Notes: generated by a model not told the origin, from the letters alone. Positions 45,976 through 55,594 are shown, counted from the stretch's first letter. The stretch: 64,000 bases of DNA from Opitutia bacterium (GCA_947474365.1 CANJIU010000026.1:1-64000); one strand, 5' to 3'. Translations and numbers: made by a program.

Positions 45976-48225
45976 TTACCGCGGGTCGTTGATCCGTCCG
46001 AAGAACAGGCACGTCCCGCTGGCGCGGTGCTGGATGGCGAAGAGAAACGGCCGGTCAACGCGGACCACGACGGGTTGGATGGCGACCGGAACGGCGATTG
46101 AGGTCACCGCCACAATGCCAATCGCGGTGGCCGCGGCAGCCTCGGTCCCTTCCTCGTCGAGGGCGACAAAGGTCTGGTGAAACACCTTGGAAATCGCGAG
46201 GTAGTCGTCGGGCCGGCGCGGTGCCATCCGGTCAAAATTTGCACTGCCCATCGGCTGGTCGAAGGCCTGGTTCATCCCGAGGGCTCGGAATGTGTCGGCG
46301 AGGGACATCGTGGTGGCGTCGGTCTTGAACTTCGGCAAATAAAGCACGACGTCGCGGCGTGCGGTGTCGCCCAGTTTGGCCCAGCGGGCGAAATGGCCCG
46401 ATGTCAGTCGTGCGGCGGTGGCATCGATGTTCACTCCCTCGTCGGGCAGTGCGATGACGAGTTGGAGCCCGCGACCGAGGTAGTCGAGTGTGACGACGGT
46501 CATTCCGTCCTCGACTGCGTAGCCGAGCAACCCCGTCAATTGCATCGTCGAAACCTCCGGACTGCTTGTCGGCGTCGGATGAAAGGCGCGCGGCGCCGTG
46601 CCGGACTTGGGAAACGGCGTATTCCACGGCGCCTTCAGGTACAGCGCATTGACGAGCACGAGCCGGGTATCTTCGGTCACTCCGCCTGTGGGTATGAGAT
46701 TTTGAATCTTCTGCCGCGTTTGATCTTCAACCCAGGTGTTGATGGTGACACGTGCGCGCTCCGGGTCGTTCGCGAAGTTCACGGCTTGGAGCGGAGCATC
46801 GAAACCGTCACGCATCAGAGTGAGAAACGAGTCGCGAAACGGATAGTTGGGCTGGCCGAACAGTCGGTTGGCCGCGTTCCACTCAATCGGATCGGTCTTG
46901 GTGCCGGCCCGCGTCCGCGCATCCGCGAGTGGTTTGGAGTCGACCGCGATTTGCTCCAGTCCGCGGCGTAACGCGGCGAAACCCAGCTGCACCGGCGTGG
47001 TATCGGCGGGAAGCCGCAGCACCCGGCCCATCTCCTCGCGCGTTCCGCCCTCGGCACCCGCGTAAGCCATCGCGAAGGCGCTCTCGATCGAATAGGGCGA
47101 GATGATCAGGTTCTTGCCGACCGTGGCTTTGGACAGCTCGCGGAAAAGATCGAGCCCGAGGCTGTTGGTCGCCTGAGCAGCGTCGAAATCACCCTGCAAG
47201 ACCTCGCTGATTTCCGCCAGCGCCGCGCCGCTTTGGCCGGCGGCACCGCGGACTTGCAGCGTGTACGAACCGGCGGGAAGCGTCACCACCATCGCGGCGT
47301 CGCTCGGGCTCGTGAGCGCAAAGGCCCCGACGGCGAACTGGGCGTCTTGCACGCGACCGGCCGCCTCGGCGCCGCCGGCCTGCCAGTCGTCGTTGGCGGC
47401 GATGCGGGTGTTGCCCGAGTAGAGTTCAATCGTCGGATCGCGCAACGTTCCCGCGACGCCGAATTGCGCCAGGGTCGCACCGATGCCGCGGAGCAGCAGG
47501 GTCACGTTGCCTTCGCCGGCGACGACGAAGCCGACGACCATCAATCCTTCCCCGGATTCCACGATGGCGCGCGACGACAAATTGACGAAGCGCGCATCGG
47601 TGGACGCCGGCGCGGAGGCGGCGTCGTAGAATTCGAGCAATGCGACACCCGAGGTGTTGGCAGTCGAGGTGCAATGGGCGGTAAACGTCCCGGCGGTCGC
47701 TTCGCCGAGGAGCGCGGCGTCCCCGGGAGTGCCCTGGCTGGCAGTCGTGAGCGGAAACGCGCCGACGTAGGCCGAGGCGGCGGTGGGTGCAGTGCCGGTC
47801 GTGGTTTGGGCGGCGAGTGATTCGCTGCGGAAAATCTCAAGCTTCGGGTCACGCAGGGCGTTGGTGACGCCAAAGCGCGTGAGACCGGGGCCGACGGCGC
47901 GCACGAGCATCGGAAGGGTGCCGGAACCCTGAACGACGGCGCCGGCAATCAGCGTGTTCGCGCCGCTGCCGGCCTTGGCCCGGATGGAAACATTGGTGAG
48001 GCGGGCGGTGCGGGCCGTCAGGCGTGCGCGGGAAAAATCGACGGTGGTTGAACCGTTCCAGGCGGCGTCGTTGATGATCGTCGCGACGGCCGGCGTGGCG
48101 GGGGACTGGGCGCGGAGCAGTGCGCCGGTGAAAGCGAAGGCGATCGCGAGGAAACGTCTCGCACGGCGGCACGCAGACGGAGGGGCTGAATGGCTTGGGG
48201 CAGATGACGGGAGGGAGAAGTACAT
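45976..48225 (-). CDS. Exported serpin fused to verrucomicrobial beta-sandwich repeats
   Basis: A 749-aa protein with signal peptide. Residues about 75-340 hold two beta-sandwich repeats (LTNVSIRAKAGSGANTLIAG, VRAVGPGLTRFGVTNALRDP; then VNLSSRAIVESGEGLMVVGF, LRGIGATLAQFGVAGTLRDP), a module common in Verrucomicrobiota. Residues 345-749 form a complete serpin: NLIISPYSIESAFAMAYAGA, VNALYLKAPWNTPF, VALDEEGTEAAAATA, VDRPFLFAIQ. The hinge GTEAAAATA is the sequence of an inhibitory serpin. Counting P15 Gly in the hinge, P1-P1' falls at V707-T708, which suggests elastase-like or chymotrypsin-like targets. Encoded with a DmpA-type peptidase. Confidence 0.93.
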   Translation of the reverse strand: MYFSLPSSAPSHSAPPSACRRARRFLAIAFAFTGALLRAQSPATPAVATIINDAAWNGSTTVDFSRARLTARTARLTNVSIRAKAGSGANTLIAGAVVQGSGTLPMLVRAVGPGLTRFGVTNALRDPKLEIFRSESLAAQTTTGTAPTAASAYVGAFPLTTASQGTPGDAALLGEATAGTFTAHCTSTANTSGVALLEFYDAASAPASTDARFVNLSSRAIVESGEGLMVVGFVVAGEGNVTLLLRGIGATLAQFGVAGTLRDPTIELYSGNTRIAANDDWQAGGAEAAGRVQDAQFAVGAFALTSPSDAAMVVTLPAGSYTLQVRGAAGQSGAALAEISEVLQGDFDAAQATNSLGLDLFRELSKATVGKNLIISPYSIESAFAMAYAGAEGGTREEMGRVLRLPADTTPVQLGFAALRRGLEQIAVDSKPLADARTRAGTKTDPIEWNAANRLFGQPNYPFRDSFLTLMRDGFDAPLQAVNFANDPERARVTINTWVEDQTRQKIQNLIPTGGVTEDTRLVLVNALYLKAPWNTPFPKSGTAPRAFHPTPTSSPEVSTMQLTGLLGYAVEDGMTVVTLDYLGRGLQLVIALPDEGVNIDATAARLTSGHFARWAKLGDTARRDVVLYLPKFKTDATTMSLADTFRALGMNQAFDQPMGSANFDRMAPRRPDDYLAISKVFHQTFVALDEEGTEAAAATAIGIVAVTSIAVPVAIQPVVVRVDRPFLFAIQHRASGTCLFFGRINDPR

Positions 48226-48343
48226 ACCTTTACAAGCGCAGACGGGAGGCGGATCAGCTCATCGATATTTCCCGCAATATGAACTTCAAGCGATGCAATT
48301 CTCCCTGCAGCCTTCGGAATGGGCGCATTTCAATTTCTGGACC

Positions 48344-48398
48344 CTGGGGACGCGACGCCCCCGTCGCGTGGTTCGAAACCGCGACCGGGGCGTCGCGG
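48344..48398 (+). repeat. Dispersed palindromic repeat, copy B (intact hairpin)
   Basis: CGCGACGCCCCCGTCGC (48351-48367) pairs with GCGACCGGGGCGTCGCG (48381-48397) at 16 of 17 positions, with an inner stem ggtt/aacc. The first 28 nt from 48344 match copy A at 27 positions. It lies between the divergent serpin and kinase genes. Confidence 0.75.
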
Positions 48399-48470
48399 CT
48401 CCAGCAGTTGCACGATGGTCATCGATGCATGTCTCGCCGGGCCAAAAAGCGGGATGCGCTCCTTCGAACT

Positions 48471-49463
48471 GTGAACCCTACCGATCTCATCGTTCAGCTT
48501 CGCTCCGCCGGACTGATTGGAAGCGATGACGTCCGTCTCTCCCCGCTCACCGGCGGCGTTTCGAGCGATATCTGGCTGGTCGAGTCCGCCGTGGGGCGAT
48601 GCGTCGTCAAATCTGCGCTGGCGCGTCTGCGGGTTCGCGACGAGTGGTTTGCCGACGTCTCGCGCAACGGCGTCGAGCAGGCGTATTTGTCCTATGCCGC
48701 GGGCGTCGTGCCCGGCGCGGTGCCGCGGGTGCTGGCCGCCGAACCGGCGTCGGGTTGGTTTGCGATGGAGTATTTGGGCGATGGCTTTTCCAACTGGAAA
48801 CAATCGCTCCTCCAGGGCGATGCTTCGCTACTCCCGGCGCAGCGCGCGGGCGACGTGCTCGGACGGCTGCATCGTGCGTCGTGGGGAGATCCGGTGGCGC
48901 GGGCGCAGTTCGCCACCTTGGGAAATTTCCACGCCTTGCGGATAGAGCCCTACCTGCTGACCACCGCCCGCCGCGTACCGGCGGCGACCGCCTTTCTCAC
49001 GACGGAGGCCGAGCGGCTCGCGGGCACGTCCCTCGCGCTCGTACACGGGGACTATTCGCCGAAAAACCTGCTCGTTTCTGCCGACCGGGTGGTCGTGCTC
49101 GACGCTGAGGTGGCCTGGTTCGGCGATCCCGCGTTCGATCTGGCGTTCATCCTGAATCACCTGCTGCTGAAGTCGCTCCTCCACCATCGGCAGCCTGAGC
49201 CGCTGCTCGAACTCGTGCCAACATTTTGGTCGGCTTATGGAGCCGCCCTTGGCGCAAATGCGGATGCCGAACTCGAACGTCGTTTCGTGCGACTGCTGCT
49301 CTGCTTGATGCTGGCGCGCGTGCATGGAAAATCACCGGTCGAATACCTGGCGGCGAAGCCGCAGGAATTCGTCACCCGATTCGTGCTCGAGCACCTGGCG
49401 AATCCGCCGTCGACTCTGCCCGATCTGGTCCGTGCCTGGCGGACCGCTCTTTTCCGACTATGA
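48471..49463 (+). CDS. Aminoglycoside-phosphotransferase-fold kinase
   Basis: A 330-aa kinase when started at GTG 48471; ATG 48429 is also possible. It has the APH/choline-kinase fold: ADP site WLVESAVGRCVVKSALARLR with Lys, then HGDYSPKNLL (catalytic Asp, metal Asn) and VVLDAEVAWFGDPAFDLAFI (second metal Asp). Such kinases phosphorylate hydroxyls of small molecules such as homoserine, fructosamine or methylthioribose; antibiotic resistance is only one use. The stop overlaps the start of the enolase-like gene (ATGA), so both are translated together. This is the context that suggests a metabolic role. Confidence 0.85.
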   Translation: MNPTDLIVQLRSAGLIGSDDVRLSPLTGGVSSDIWLVESAVGRCVVKSALARLRVRDEWFADVSRNGVEQAYLSYAAGVVPGAVPRVLAAEPASGWFAMEYLGDGFSNWKQSLLQGDASLLPAQRAGDVLGRLHRASWGDPVARAQFATLGNFHALRIEPYLLTTARRVPAATAFLTTEAERLAGTSLALVHGDYSPKNLLVSADRVVVLDAEVAWFGDPAFDLAFILNHLLLKSLLHHRQPEPLLELVPTFWSAYGAALGANADAELERRFVRLLLCLMLARVHGKSPVEYLAAKPQEFVTRFVLEHLANPPSTLPDLVRAWRTALFRL

Positions 49464-50758
49464 AGATTCAATCCGTTCACGCGTTGCAGATCTTTGACAG
49501 TCGGGGGCATCCCACGGTGGAAGCGATCGTCGAACTCGAAAACGGCGTACGTGGCCGCGGACTGGTTCCGTCCGGCGCATCAACGGGGAGCCATGAGGCG
49601 ATCGAATTGCGCGACGGCGATCCGGCGCGCTTTCGCGGCAAATCGGTTTTCCGGGCCGTCGCGCACGTCGACGGTGAGATCGCCCGCGCGGTCGTCGGTC
49701 GCGATGCTTTCGACCAGGCGGCAATCGACGACCGATTGGTCCGGCTCGACGGCACGTCCGACAAATCGCGCCTCGGCGCCAACGCCCTCCTGGGGGTTTC
49801 GATGGCGGTCGCCCAGGCTACGGCAGCGGCGCGGGCCGTTCCTCTCTACGAATCTCTCGGTGGCGGCGCGGGGACGTTGCTGCCTCTGCCCGAGATTCAG
49901 ATTTTCGGCGGCGGGAAACACGCCCATGGCCGGATCGACATTCAGGACTTCATGGTGATGGCGCTGCGGGCCCGGACCTACGAGGAGGCGTTGGAAGTGA
50001 CGTTCAATGTGTATCACGCCGCCGCGGATGTCATGCGCGGGCGGGGTGGCCTTGCCGGGGTGGCCGACGAGGGCGGGTACTGGCCCAACTTTGATCGCAA
50101 CGAAGACGTGTTCGAGGCGCTGCTCGCCGCGATCGTCCAGGCTGGATACACGCCCGGCCGGGAGGTCGGGCTGTCGCTCGACATCGCGGCGACGGATCTA
50201 TTCCGCGAGGGGCATTATGAGTTGGGCCGGGAAAAGCGGCGCTTCACCTCGGAGCAGTTTTCTGCGCTGCTGCTGGGCTGGATGGAGAAATACCCCATCG
50301 TTTCGATTGAGGATCCGATGGCGGAGGATGATTGGGACGGCTGGCGCCGGATGAACGTCGCGATTGGCCGCCGCTGCCAGCTCATCGGAGACGACCATTT
50401 CACCACGAATCTGGCGCGCATCGATCGCGGCATCGCCGCCGGCACGGCCAACGCGGTTTTGATCAAGCTCAACCAAATCGGCACGGTGACCGAGACCCTT
50501 CGCGCCATCCGACGCACCCAGGCGGCAGGCTGGCTGCCGGTCGTATCGGCCCGGTCGGGTGAAACGGAGGACGCGTTCATTGCGCATCTCGCGGTGGCCA
50601 CCAACGCCGGTCAGCTCAAGGTGGGCTCGTTCAGTCGCAGCGAACGGATGGCCAAGTGGAACGAGGTGCTCCGCATTCACCAGCACCTCGGCGCGCGCGC
50701 CCGGTTTGTCGGAGCGGGGATTTTTTCCGAACACGGCATCACGCTGCCATCGCGATAG
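49460..50758 (+). CDS. Divergent enolase-like enzyme
   Basis: A 432-aa homologue of enolase. Conserved: PSGAST with S38, E204 (DEGG), D241, E284, D311/D312 (GDDH) as metal ligands, and K336 and K387. Changed from true enolases: the GGEHA loop is GGKHA (K153), IQEF is IQDF (D163), and SHRSGET is SARSGET (A364 for the substrate His). These sites contact the substrate and its phosphate, so a substrate other than 2-phosphoglycerate is likely, or activity on it is weak. Normal length; ends without the usual acidic tail. It is coupled to the upstream kinase by ATGA. Confidence 0.88.
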   Translation: MKIQSVHALQIFDSRGHPTVEAIVELENGVRGRGLVPSGASTGSHEAIELRDGDPARFRGKSVFRAVAHVDGEIARAVVGRDAFDQAAIDDRLVRLDGTSDKSRLGANALLGVSMAVAQATAAARAVPLYESLGGGAGTLLPLPEIQIFGGGKHAHGRIDIQDFMVMALRARTYEEALEVTFNVYHAAADVMRGRGGLAGVADEGGYWPNFDRNEDVFEALLAAIVQAGYTPGREVGLSLDIAATDLFREGHYELGREKRRFTSEQFSALLLGWMEKYPIVSIEDPMAEDDWDGWRRMNVAIGRRCQLIGDDHFTTNLARIDRGIAAGTANAVLIKLNQIGTVTETLRAIRRTQAAGWLPVVSARSGETEDAFIAHLAVATNAGQLKVGSFSRSERMAKWNEVLRIHQHLGARARFVGAGIFSEHGITLPSR

Positions 50759-50770
50759 CAGCGTCCCGAC

Positions 50771-51607
50771 TCAGGGGCGCATCGTCTTCTGCAGCCAGGT
50801 CACGACCTTGTCCTTGAAGTCCGGTGCGAGCGGCGGCCAGGGCAACATGCCGTGCGGGCCGTCCTTGATCGTGAGCAATTCGGCGGGCACTCCAGCGGCG
50901 CGCAAACGGGAGAGCATGTCGACCGACTGCTGGTACGCGACGCTCTGGTCGGCCGTGCCATGCACGAGGAGAAAGGGCGGTAGGCCGCGCTTCACAAAAT
51001 TCATCGGCGAGGCATCGTACATCAGTTTCACCATCGTGTCGTCCTGCGTTTCCCGGCCGAAAAGTTTGTTGAAGGACGGAGTGACGCCTGCGCGGCGTTT
51101 GGCTTCGGCCGCGAAATCGAACACTCCGTAGAACGGCACAATGGCCGCGAGACGCGTTGATGCGTCGGCCCGCACCGCTGCCAATGCCACGAGGTGTCCG
51201 CCCGCCGACTCGCCCGACAAGGCGATGCGCTTGGGATCGACGTGATATTCCGCGGCGTGCGCCTTCACCCAGCGGATGGCGGTCTCGACATCCTCGACCT
51301 GCGCGGGATGGTTGAATTTGGGCGCGAGACGGTAGTTGATCGAAAACCAGGCAAACCCGGCGGCGGACAGCGGCTCGTGCAGGGGAGCCATGTAGCCTTT
51401 CTTGGGACCGCCGTCCTTGTCGCCGTTGGTCCAGCCGCCGCCGTGAACCAAAATCACCGCGGGAAACGGCCCCTTGCCGCTGGGCACGGAGGCATCGAGT
51501 CGGAGGCTGACACCGGCGGCCTGTCCGTATTCGATGTCTTTGACGAGTTCGGCGCGCAATGCGCCGACGGTCGCGACGGTCAGAAAGATGAGGAGGAGTT
51601 TGTTCAT
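50771..51607 (-). CDS. Secreted alpha/beta hydrolase, BD-FAE/esterase-lipase type
   Basis: A 278-aa protein from ATG 51607 (signal LLLIFLTVATVGALRA). Marks: VILVHGGGWTNGDKDGG (oxyanion), SINYRLAP, ALSGESAGGHLVALAA (nucleophile GESAGG), LLVHGTADQSVAY (Asp) and IKDGPHGM (His). Its closest kin are feruloyl-esterase-like and acetylxylan esterases. It converges with the enolase-like gene 12 nt apart. Confidence 0.93.
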   Translation of the reverse strand: MNKLLLIFLTVATVGALRAELVKDIEYGQAAGVSLRLDASVPSGKGPFPAVILVHGGGWTNGDKDGGPKKGYMAPLHEPLSAAGFAWFSINYRLAPKFNHPAQVEDVETAIRWVKAHAAEYHVDPKRIALSGESAGGHLVALAAVRADASTRLAAIVPFYGVFDFAAEAKRRAGVTPSFNKLFGRETQDDTMVKLMYDASPMNFVKRGLPPFLLVHGTADQSVAYQQSVDMLSRLRAAGVPAELLTIKDGPHGMLPWPPLAPDFKDKVVTWLQKTMRP

Positions 51608-51687
51608 CGGGAGGGAGTTAAGGGGTATGAATGCGGCAAGAGGAAGGGGAAGCAGGTCTGGTTTTTGGCCGAGACGCAGCGAGGGGA

Positions 51688-52077
51688 TTACCAAATTACC
51701 TCTACTTTGTAGCGATGGAAAGCGGCGTCGGAGGTCAGAATGGGAATGTCCAGGATTTGAGCTGTGGCGATGAGCAGGCGGTCAAACGGATCCTGATGGT
51801 GCGATGGCAAATCGGCACTGCGAAAGAGTGCTGCGTCCGAGATTGCATCGTAGGTGAGTTCCGATTGGCGGATGCGTTTGTGCAGGAAATCGCGGGGTGA
51901 TTCGCCATTGAGCGGGAGCTTTCCCGTCCGGTATTTGAGACAGATCTCCCAGGTCGAAACTTGGCTGAACAGGAACTGGTGATCGGTGGACTTGAGGAGA
52001 TTGCGCACCACCGGGGAAAGTCGTCCCGGATCGCCCCACATGAAAAGGGCAACGTTCGTGTCGAGGAGTGCCCTCAT
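51688..52077 (-). CDS. vapC: VapC-type PIN-domain toxin
   Basis: A 129-aa PIN-domain RNase of a type II toxin-antitoxin pair. Opening MRALLDTNVALFMWG has the first acidic residue (D of LLDTN), a second in VSTWEICLK (E), and a third in HQDPFDRLLIATAQ, then LTSDAAFHRY. The start overlaps the antitoxin stop (ATGA), the normal arrangement of this pair. Confidence 0.9.
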   Translation of the reverse strand: MRALLDTNVALFMWGDPGRLSPVVRNLLKSTDHQFLFSQVSTWEICLKYRTGKLPLNGESPRDFLHKRIRQSELTYDAISDAALFRSADLPSHHQDPFDRLLIATAQILDIPILTSDAAFHRYKVEVIW

Positions 52078-52340
52078 TCCGGCTGCTTGGTATCCACGCC
52101 GAAGAGCGCGGCAATGGAGGCATTGGTTGCTGGCGAGTCCCAATCGTCACGCCAAAGCACCCGGCCGACATCCTGTCCCATGCGGCGTTGGCGCACGGCC
52201 TTCGCTTTGGCTTTGGCCAAGGGACGTATTTCAGCAAACGGCTTGTTCCGATCGCACAGCAGCAGGGTCTCGCCGGCTTTCACGCGTTTCGCGTAGCGGG
52301 AAAGATGGGTCTTGGCCTCGTGGATGTTGATTTTGAGCAC
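52074..52340 (-). CDS. Phd/YefM-type antitoxin
   Basis: An 88-aa antitoxin that should bind the PIN toxin and the shared promoter. Start GTG 52340 gives VLKINIHEAKTHLSRYAKRV, the usual Phd N-terminus; a TTG at 52394 is a poor alternative. Marks: KAGETLLLCDRNKPFAEIRP. The C-terminal part (RRMGQDVGRVLWRDDWDSP) is the toxin-binding tail. Overlaps the toxin start by 4 nt. Confidence 0.88.
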   Translation of the reverse strand: MLKINIHEAKTHLSRYAKRVKAGETLLLCDRNKPFAEIRPLAKAKAKAVRQRRMGQDVGRVLWRDDWDSPATNASIAALFGVDTKQPE

Positions 52341-52394
52341 TGCGAGAGACTTAGGCTGGTCGCCAACTTGGTCAAGTAAGGGTGCAGCGCGCAA

Positions 52395-52426
52395 GAAAAA
52401 GCCCCGCGCCGGAATGGCGCGGGGCT
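52395..52426 (-). terminator. Rho-independent terminator after ppdK
   Basis: An 11-bp stem, AGCCCCGCGCC (52400-52410) with GGCGCGGGGCT (52416-52426), five-base loop, then TTTTT on the minus strand. It ends the ppdK transcript and separates it from the toxin-antitoxin operon. Confidence 0.9.
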
Positions 52427-52463
52427 GAAGGAGGAGAGCGATCTGGATCGCCGCCGGCCGAGC

Positions 52464-55250
52464 TTACTTCTTCGCGTCGGCCACCGCGGCCTGCGCCGCC
52501 GCGAGGCGGGCGACCGGCACGCGATAGGGCGAGCAGGAGACGTAGGTGAGCCCGATCTTGTGGCAGAACTTCACCGAATCCGGATCACCGCCGTGCTCGC
52601 CGCAGATGCCGAGCTTGATGTCAGGCCGCTTGCTGCGGCCCTTGGCGATCGCGATCTGCATCAACTGGCCGACGCCGGTCTGGTCGATCGAGGCGAACGG
52701 ATTCTTCTTCACGATTTCGCTCTCGGCGTAGGCCGGGAGGAACGAGCCCGAGTCGTCGCGGGACATGCCGAGGCAGGTCTGCGTCAGGTCGTTCGTGCCG
52801 AAGCTGAAGAACTCCGCCGTCTCGGCGATCTCGTCGGCGGTGAGGGCACCGCGCGGGACTTCGATCATCGTGCCGACGCTGTAGGCGATCTTGGTCTTCT
52901 TCTCGGCCTGGACGGCCTTGGCGACCTCGTGAACGAGCTCGACCTGGAGATCGAGTTCCTTCTTGAAGCCGACGAGCGGGATCATGATTTCGGGCTTCGC
53001 CTTGAAGCCGGCCTTGTTGGCGTCAGCGGCGGCCTCGAACACGGCGCGGGCCTGCATCGCGGTGATCTCCGGATAACGGATACCGAGGCGGCAGCCGCGG
53101 AAACCGAGCATCGGATTGAACTCATGCAGCTCGTGGACGCGCTTCATGATCTTGTCGACCGGGATGCCGAGTTTTTGTGCGAGATCAACCTGCTGCTCCT
53201 TCGCGTGCGGGAGGAACTCGTGCAACGGCGGATCGAGGAAACGAATCGTCGCCGGGTAGCCCTTGAGCGCCTTGAAGATTCCGAAGAAATCGTCGCGCTG
53301 GTAGGGGAGGAGCTTCGCGAGGGCGGTCTGGCGCGCCTCGAGCGAGTCGGCGAGGATCATCTCGCGCATCGCGTCGATGCGGTTGCCTTCGAAGAACATG
53401 TGCTCCGTGCGGGTGAGGCCGATACCGACGGCGCCGAACGCGATGGCGTTCTGCGTCTGCTCGGGAGTGTCGGCGTTGGTGCGGACGCTCAGCTTGGTGG
53501 CCTTTTCGCACCACTTCATCAGCTGGGCGTAGCTCTTGAACTTCTCGGTCGCCTGCGCGGCCTTGTCGTTGTGGAGCAGGCCGGCGATGATTTCGGACGG
53601 AGCGGTCTTGATCTGGCCGGCGTACACCGTGCCCGACGTCCCGTCGATCGAGAGGAAGTCGCCCTCGTTGAAGGTCTGGCCCGCGATGGTGGCGGTCTTC
53701 TTGTCGTAGTCGATCGAGACGCCGGCGGCGCCGCACACGCAGACCTTGCCCATCTGGCGGGCAACGAGTGCGGCGTGCGAGGAGACGCCCCCGCGTGCGG
53801 TGAGAATGCCCTCGGCGGCGATCATGCCGCGGAGATCTTCCGGCGAGGTCTCGACGCGGACGAGAAGAACCTTTTCGCCCCGGTCAGCGGCGGCGACCGA
53901 ACGCTCGGCGTTGAAATAGATCTTGCCGGTGGCGGCTCCGGGGCCGGCGGGAAGGCCGGTGGCGATCACGGTGGCCTTCTTGACCTCGCTGAGGTCGAAG
54001 ATCGGCGCGAGCAATTGCTCGAGCTGATCGGCCGGGTTGCGCATGATGGCGGTCTCCCAGGTGATCAGCTTCTCCTTCACCATATCGATGGAGAATTTCA
54101 GCGCGGCGGCGGCGGTGCGCTTGCCGTTGCGCGTCTGGAGCATGAACAGCTTGCCTTCCTGGATCGTGAACTCGATGTCCTGAACGTCCTTGAAGTGCTT
54201 CTCGAGCGTGGCGCGAACCTTGAGGAGTTCGGCATACGACTTCGGCATCTGGTCCTTGAGCTTGAGGACGGGCTCGGGGGTGCGGACGCCGGCGACGACG
54301 TCCTCGCCCTGCGCGTTGATGAGGAACTCACCGTAGAACTCGTTGACGCCGTTGGCGGGATTGCGTGTGAACGCGACGCCGGACCCGGACGTGTCGCCCG
54401 TGTTGCCGAACACCATCGCCTGCACGTTGACCGCGGTGCCCCATTCGGTGGGGATGTTGTACTTGCGGCGGTAGACGATCGCCCGGTCGTTCATCCAGGA
54501 ACCGAAGACCGCGCCGGCCGCGCCGCGCAGCTGGTCCCACGGATCGTTCGGGAAGGATTTGCCGGTGCGCTCCTTGACCAGCGCCTTGAAACGGACGACG
54601 AGCTCCTGCTGGTCCTGGGCGGTGAGCTTGGAGTCCTCGATGTCGGCGTGATATTTTTCGTGCTTGAAGGTATGGATGACCGTCTCGAACGGCTCGTGAT
54701 CCTCGCCTTCCTTCTTCTGCACGCCCATGACGACGTCGCCGTACATCTGGATGAACCGGCGGTAGCAGTCCCACGCGAAACGCTCGTTCTGCGTCGCCTT
54801 GACGAGGGCGAGCACGCTGTGGTCGTTGAGGCCGAGGTTGAGAATCGTGTCCATCATGCCGGGCATCGAGTCGCGGGCGCCCGAGCGGACGGCGACGAGG
54901 AGCGGCATGCCTTCGGTGGCGCCGAACTTCGTCCCCATGATCTTCTCCATGTTGACGACGCCCGCTTCCATCTGCGCCTGCAGGGAGGCCGGATAGGTGC
55001 GCTTGTTGGCGTAGTAATAGGTGCAGACCTCGGTCGTGATCGTGAAGCCCGGAGGAACCGGGAGACCGATGCGCGTCATCTCCGCGAGATTGGCGCCCTT
55101 GCCGCCGAGCAGCGGTTTCATCGAGCCGTCACCATCGGCGCGACCGGCGCCCCAGGTGTAGACGTATTTGGTGCCCTTGGAGGCGGAATTCTTGGCAGGC
55201 GAGGCTTTGGCCTTCGCGGCTGGTTTCTTGGCTTTGGATTTGGCGGCCAT
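52464..55250 (-). CDS. ppdK: Pyruvate, phosphate dikinase
   Basis: A 928-aa enzyme that interconverts pyruvate, ATP and phosphate with PEP, AMP and diphosphate. It is about 25 residues longer than usual because of a Lys/Ala-rich N-terminus ([18 protein letters not shown]) before YVYTWGAG. Marks: [40 protein letters not shown], the phospho-His motif [16 protein letters not shown], and the C-terminal active Cys in [10 protein letters not shown]. It has its own strong terminator. The enolase-like protein and this one both touch PEP chemistry, but they are 1.7 kb apart in different directions. Confidence 0.96.
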   Translation of the reverse strand: MAAKSKAKKPAAKAKASPAKNSASKGTKYVYTWGAGRADGDGSMKPLLGGKGANLAEMTRIGLPVPPGFTITTEVCTYYYANKRTYPASLQAQMEAGVVNMEKIMGTKFGATEGMPLLVAVRSGARDSMPGMMDTILNLGLNDHSVLALVKATQNERFAWDCYRRFIQMYGDVVMGVQKKEGEDHEPFETVIHTFKHEKYHADIEDSKLTAQDQQELVVRFKALVKERTGKSFPNDPWDQLRGAAGAVFGSWMNDRAIVYRRKYNIPTEWGTAVNVQAMVFGNTGDTSGSGVAFTRNPANGVNEFYGEFLINAQGEDVVAGVRTPEPVLKLKDQMPKSYAELLKVRATLEKHFKDVQDIEFTIQEGKLFMLQTRNGKRTAAAALKFSIDMVKEKLITWETAIMRNPADQLEQLLAPIFDLSEVKKATVIATGLPAGPGAATGKIYFNAERSVAAADRGEKVLLVRVETSPEDLRGMIAAEGILTARGGVSSHAALVARQMGKVCVCGAAGVSIDYDKKTATIAGQTFNEGDFLSIDGTSGTVYAGQIKTAPSEIIAGLLHNDKAAQATEKFKSYAQLMKWCEKATKLSVRTNADTPEQTQNAIAFGAVGIGLTRTEHMFFEGNRIDAMREMILADSLEARQTALAKLLPYQRDDFFGIFKALKGYPATIRFLDPPLHEFLPHAKEQQVDLAQKLGIPVDKIMKRVHELHEFNPMLGFRGCRLGIRYPEITAMQARAVFEAAADANKAGFKAKPEIMIPLVGFKKELDLQVELVHEVAKAVQAEKKTKIAYSVGTMIEVPRGALTADEIAETAEFFSFGTNDLTQTCLGMSRDDSGSFLPAYAESEIVKKNPFASIDQTGVGQLMQIAIAKGRSKRPDIKLGICGEHGGDPDSVKFCHKIGLTYVSCSPYRVPVARLAAAQAAVADAKK

Positions 55251-55404
55251 GGAGGGTGTTTGAGTTGAAAGACGAACGAAGCGCGGGCGCGCGAAAGGCG
55301 AGAGGCAATAGAATCGATGCCGGGCCTGTCAACGGTGCAGGCGTGGGAACCCAAAGAACCTGCGCCGAGAGACCTGTCGCGCCGGCTCCCGGCCCGGGGC
55401 AGCA

Positions 55405-55594
55405 GGCTTCCGACGGAAGCCGGGGCTGCGAATTCGGAGCTGTCTCTCAGCCCAGAGAATCAGTCGAGGTGGAGCGGCTTGACCTCGAGCCGCTCTGCGT
55501 GAGAGCAACCGGATCAAAGCGAGTTGTAGTCAACTCGCTCCACCCTTCAGTGGCTTCATTTTCAGTGGTGAAACGCGCACTTCGGAGTGAAGTG
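55405..55594. repeat. Cluster of four hairpins
   Basis: GGCTTCC-gac-GGAAGCC (55405-55421); GAGCGGCT with AGCCGCTC (55472-55495); GCGAGTTG-tagt-CAACTCGC (55519-55538); CACTTC-ggagt-GAAGTG (55578-55594). Each stem is 6-8 bp and exact. Dispersed REP-like sequence or a structured RNA are both possible. Confidence 0.6.

Noticed and set aside
48471-49463. Antibiotic resistance kinase
   Set aside because: The fold is shared by many metabolic kinases, and coupling to an enolase-like gene points to metabolism.
52074-52394. TTG start at 52394 for the antitoxin
   Set aside because: Adds 18 residues unlike any Phd N-terminus; GTG 52340 begins the usual motif.
52560-55268. A 902-residue open frame opposite ppdK
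   Set aside because: Pure antisense shadow of a strongly conserved enzyme; high GC keeps the reverse frame open.
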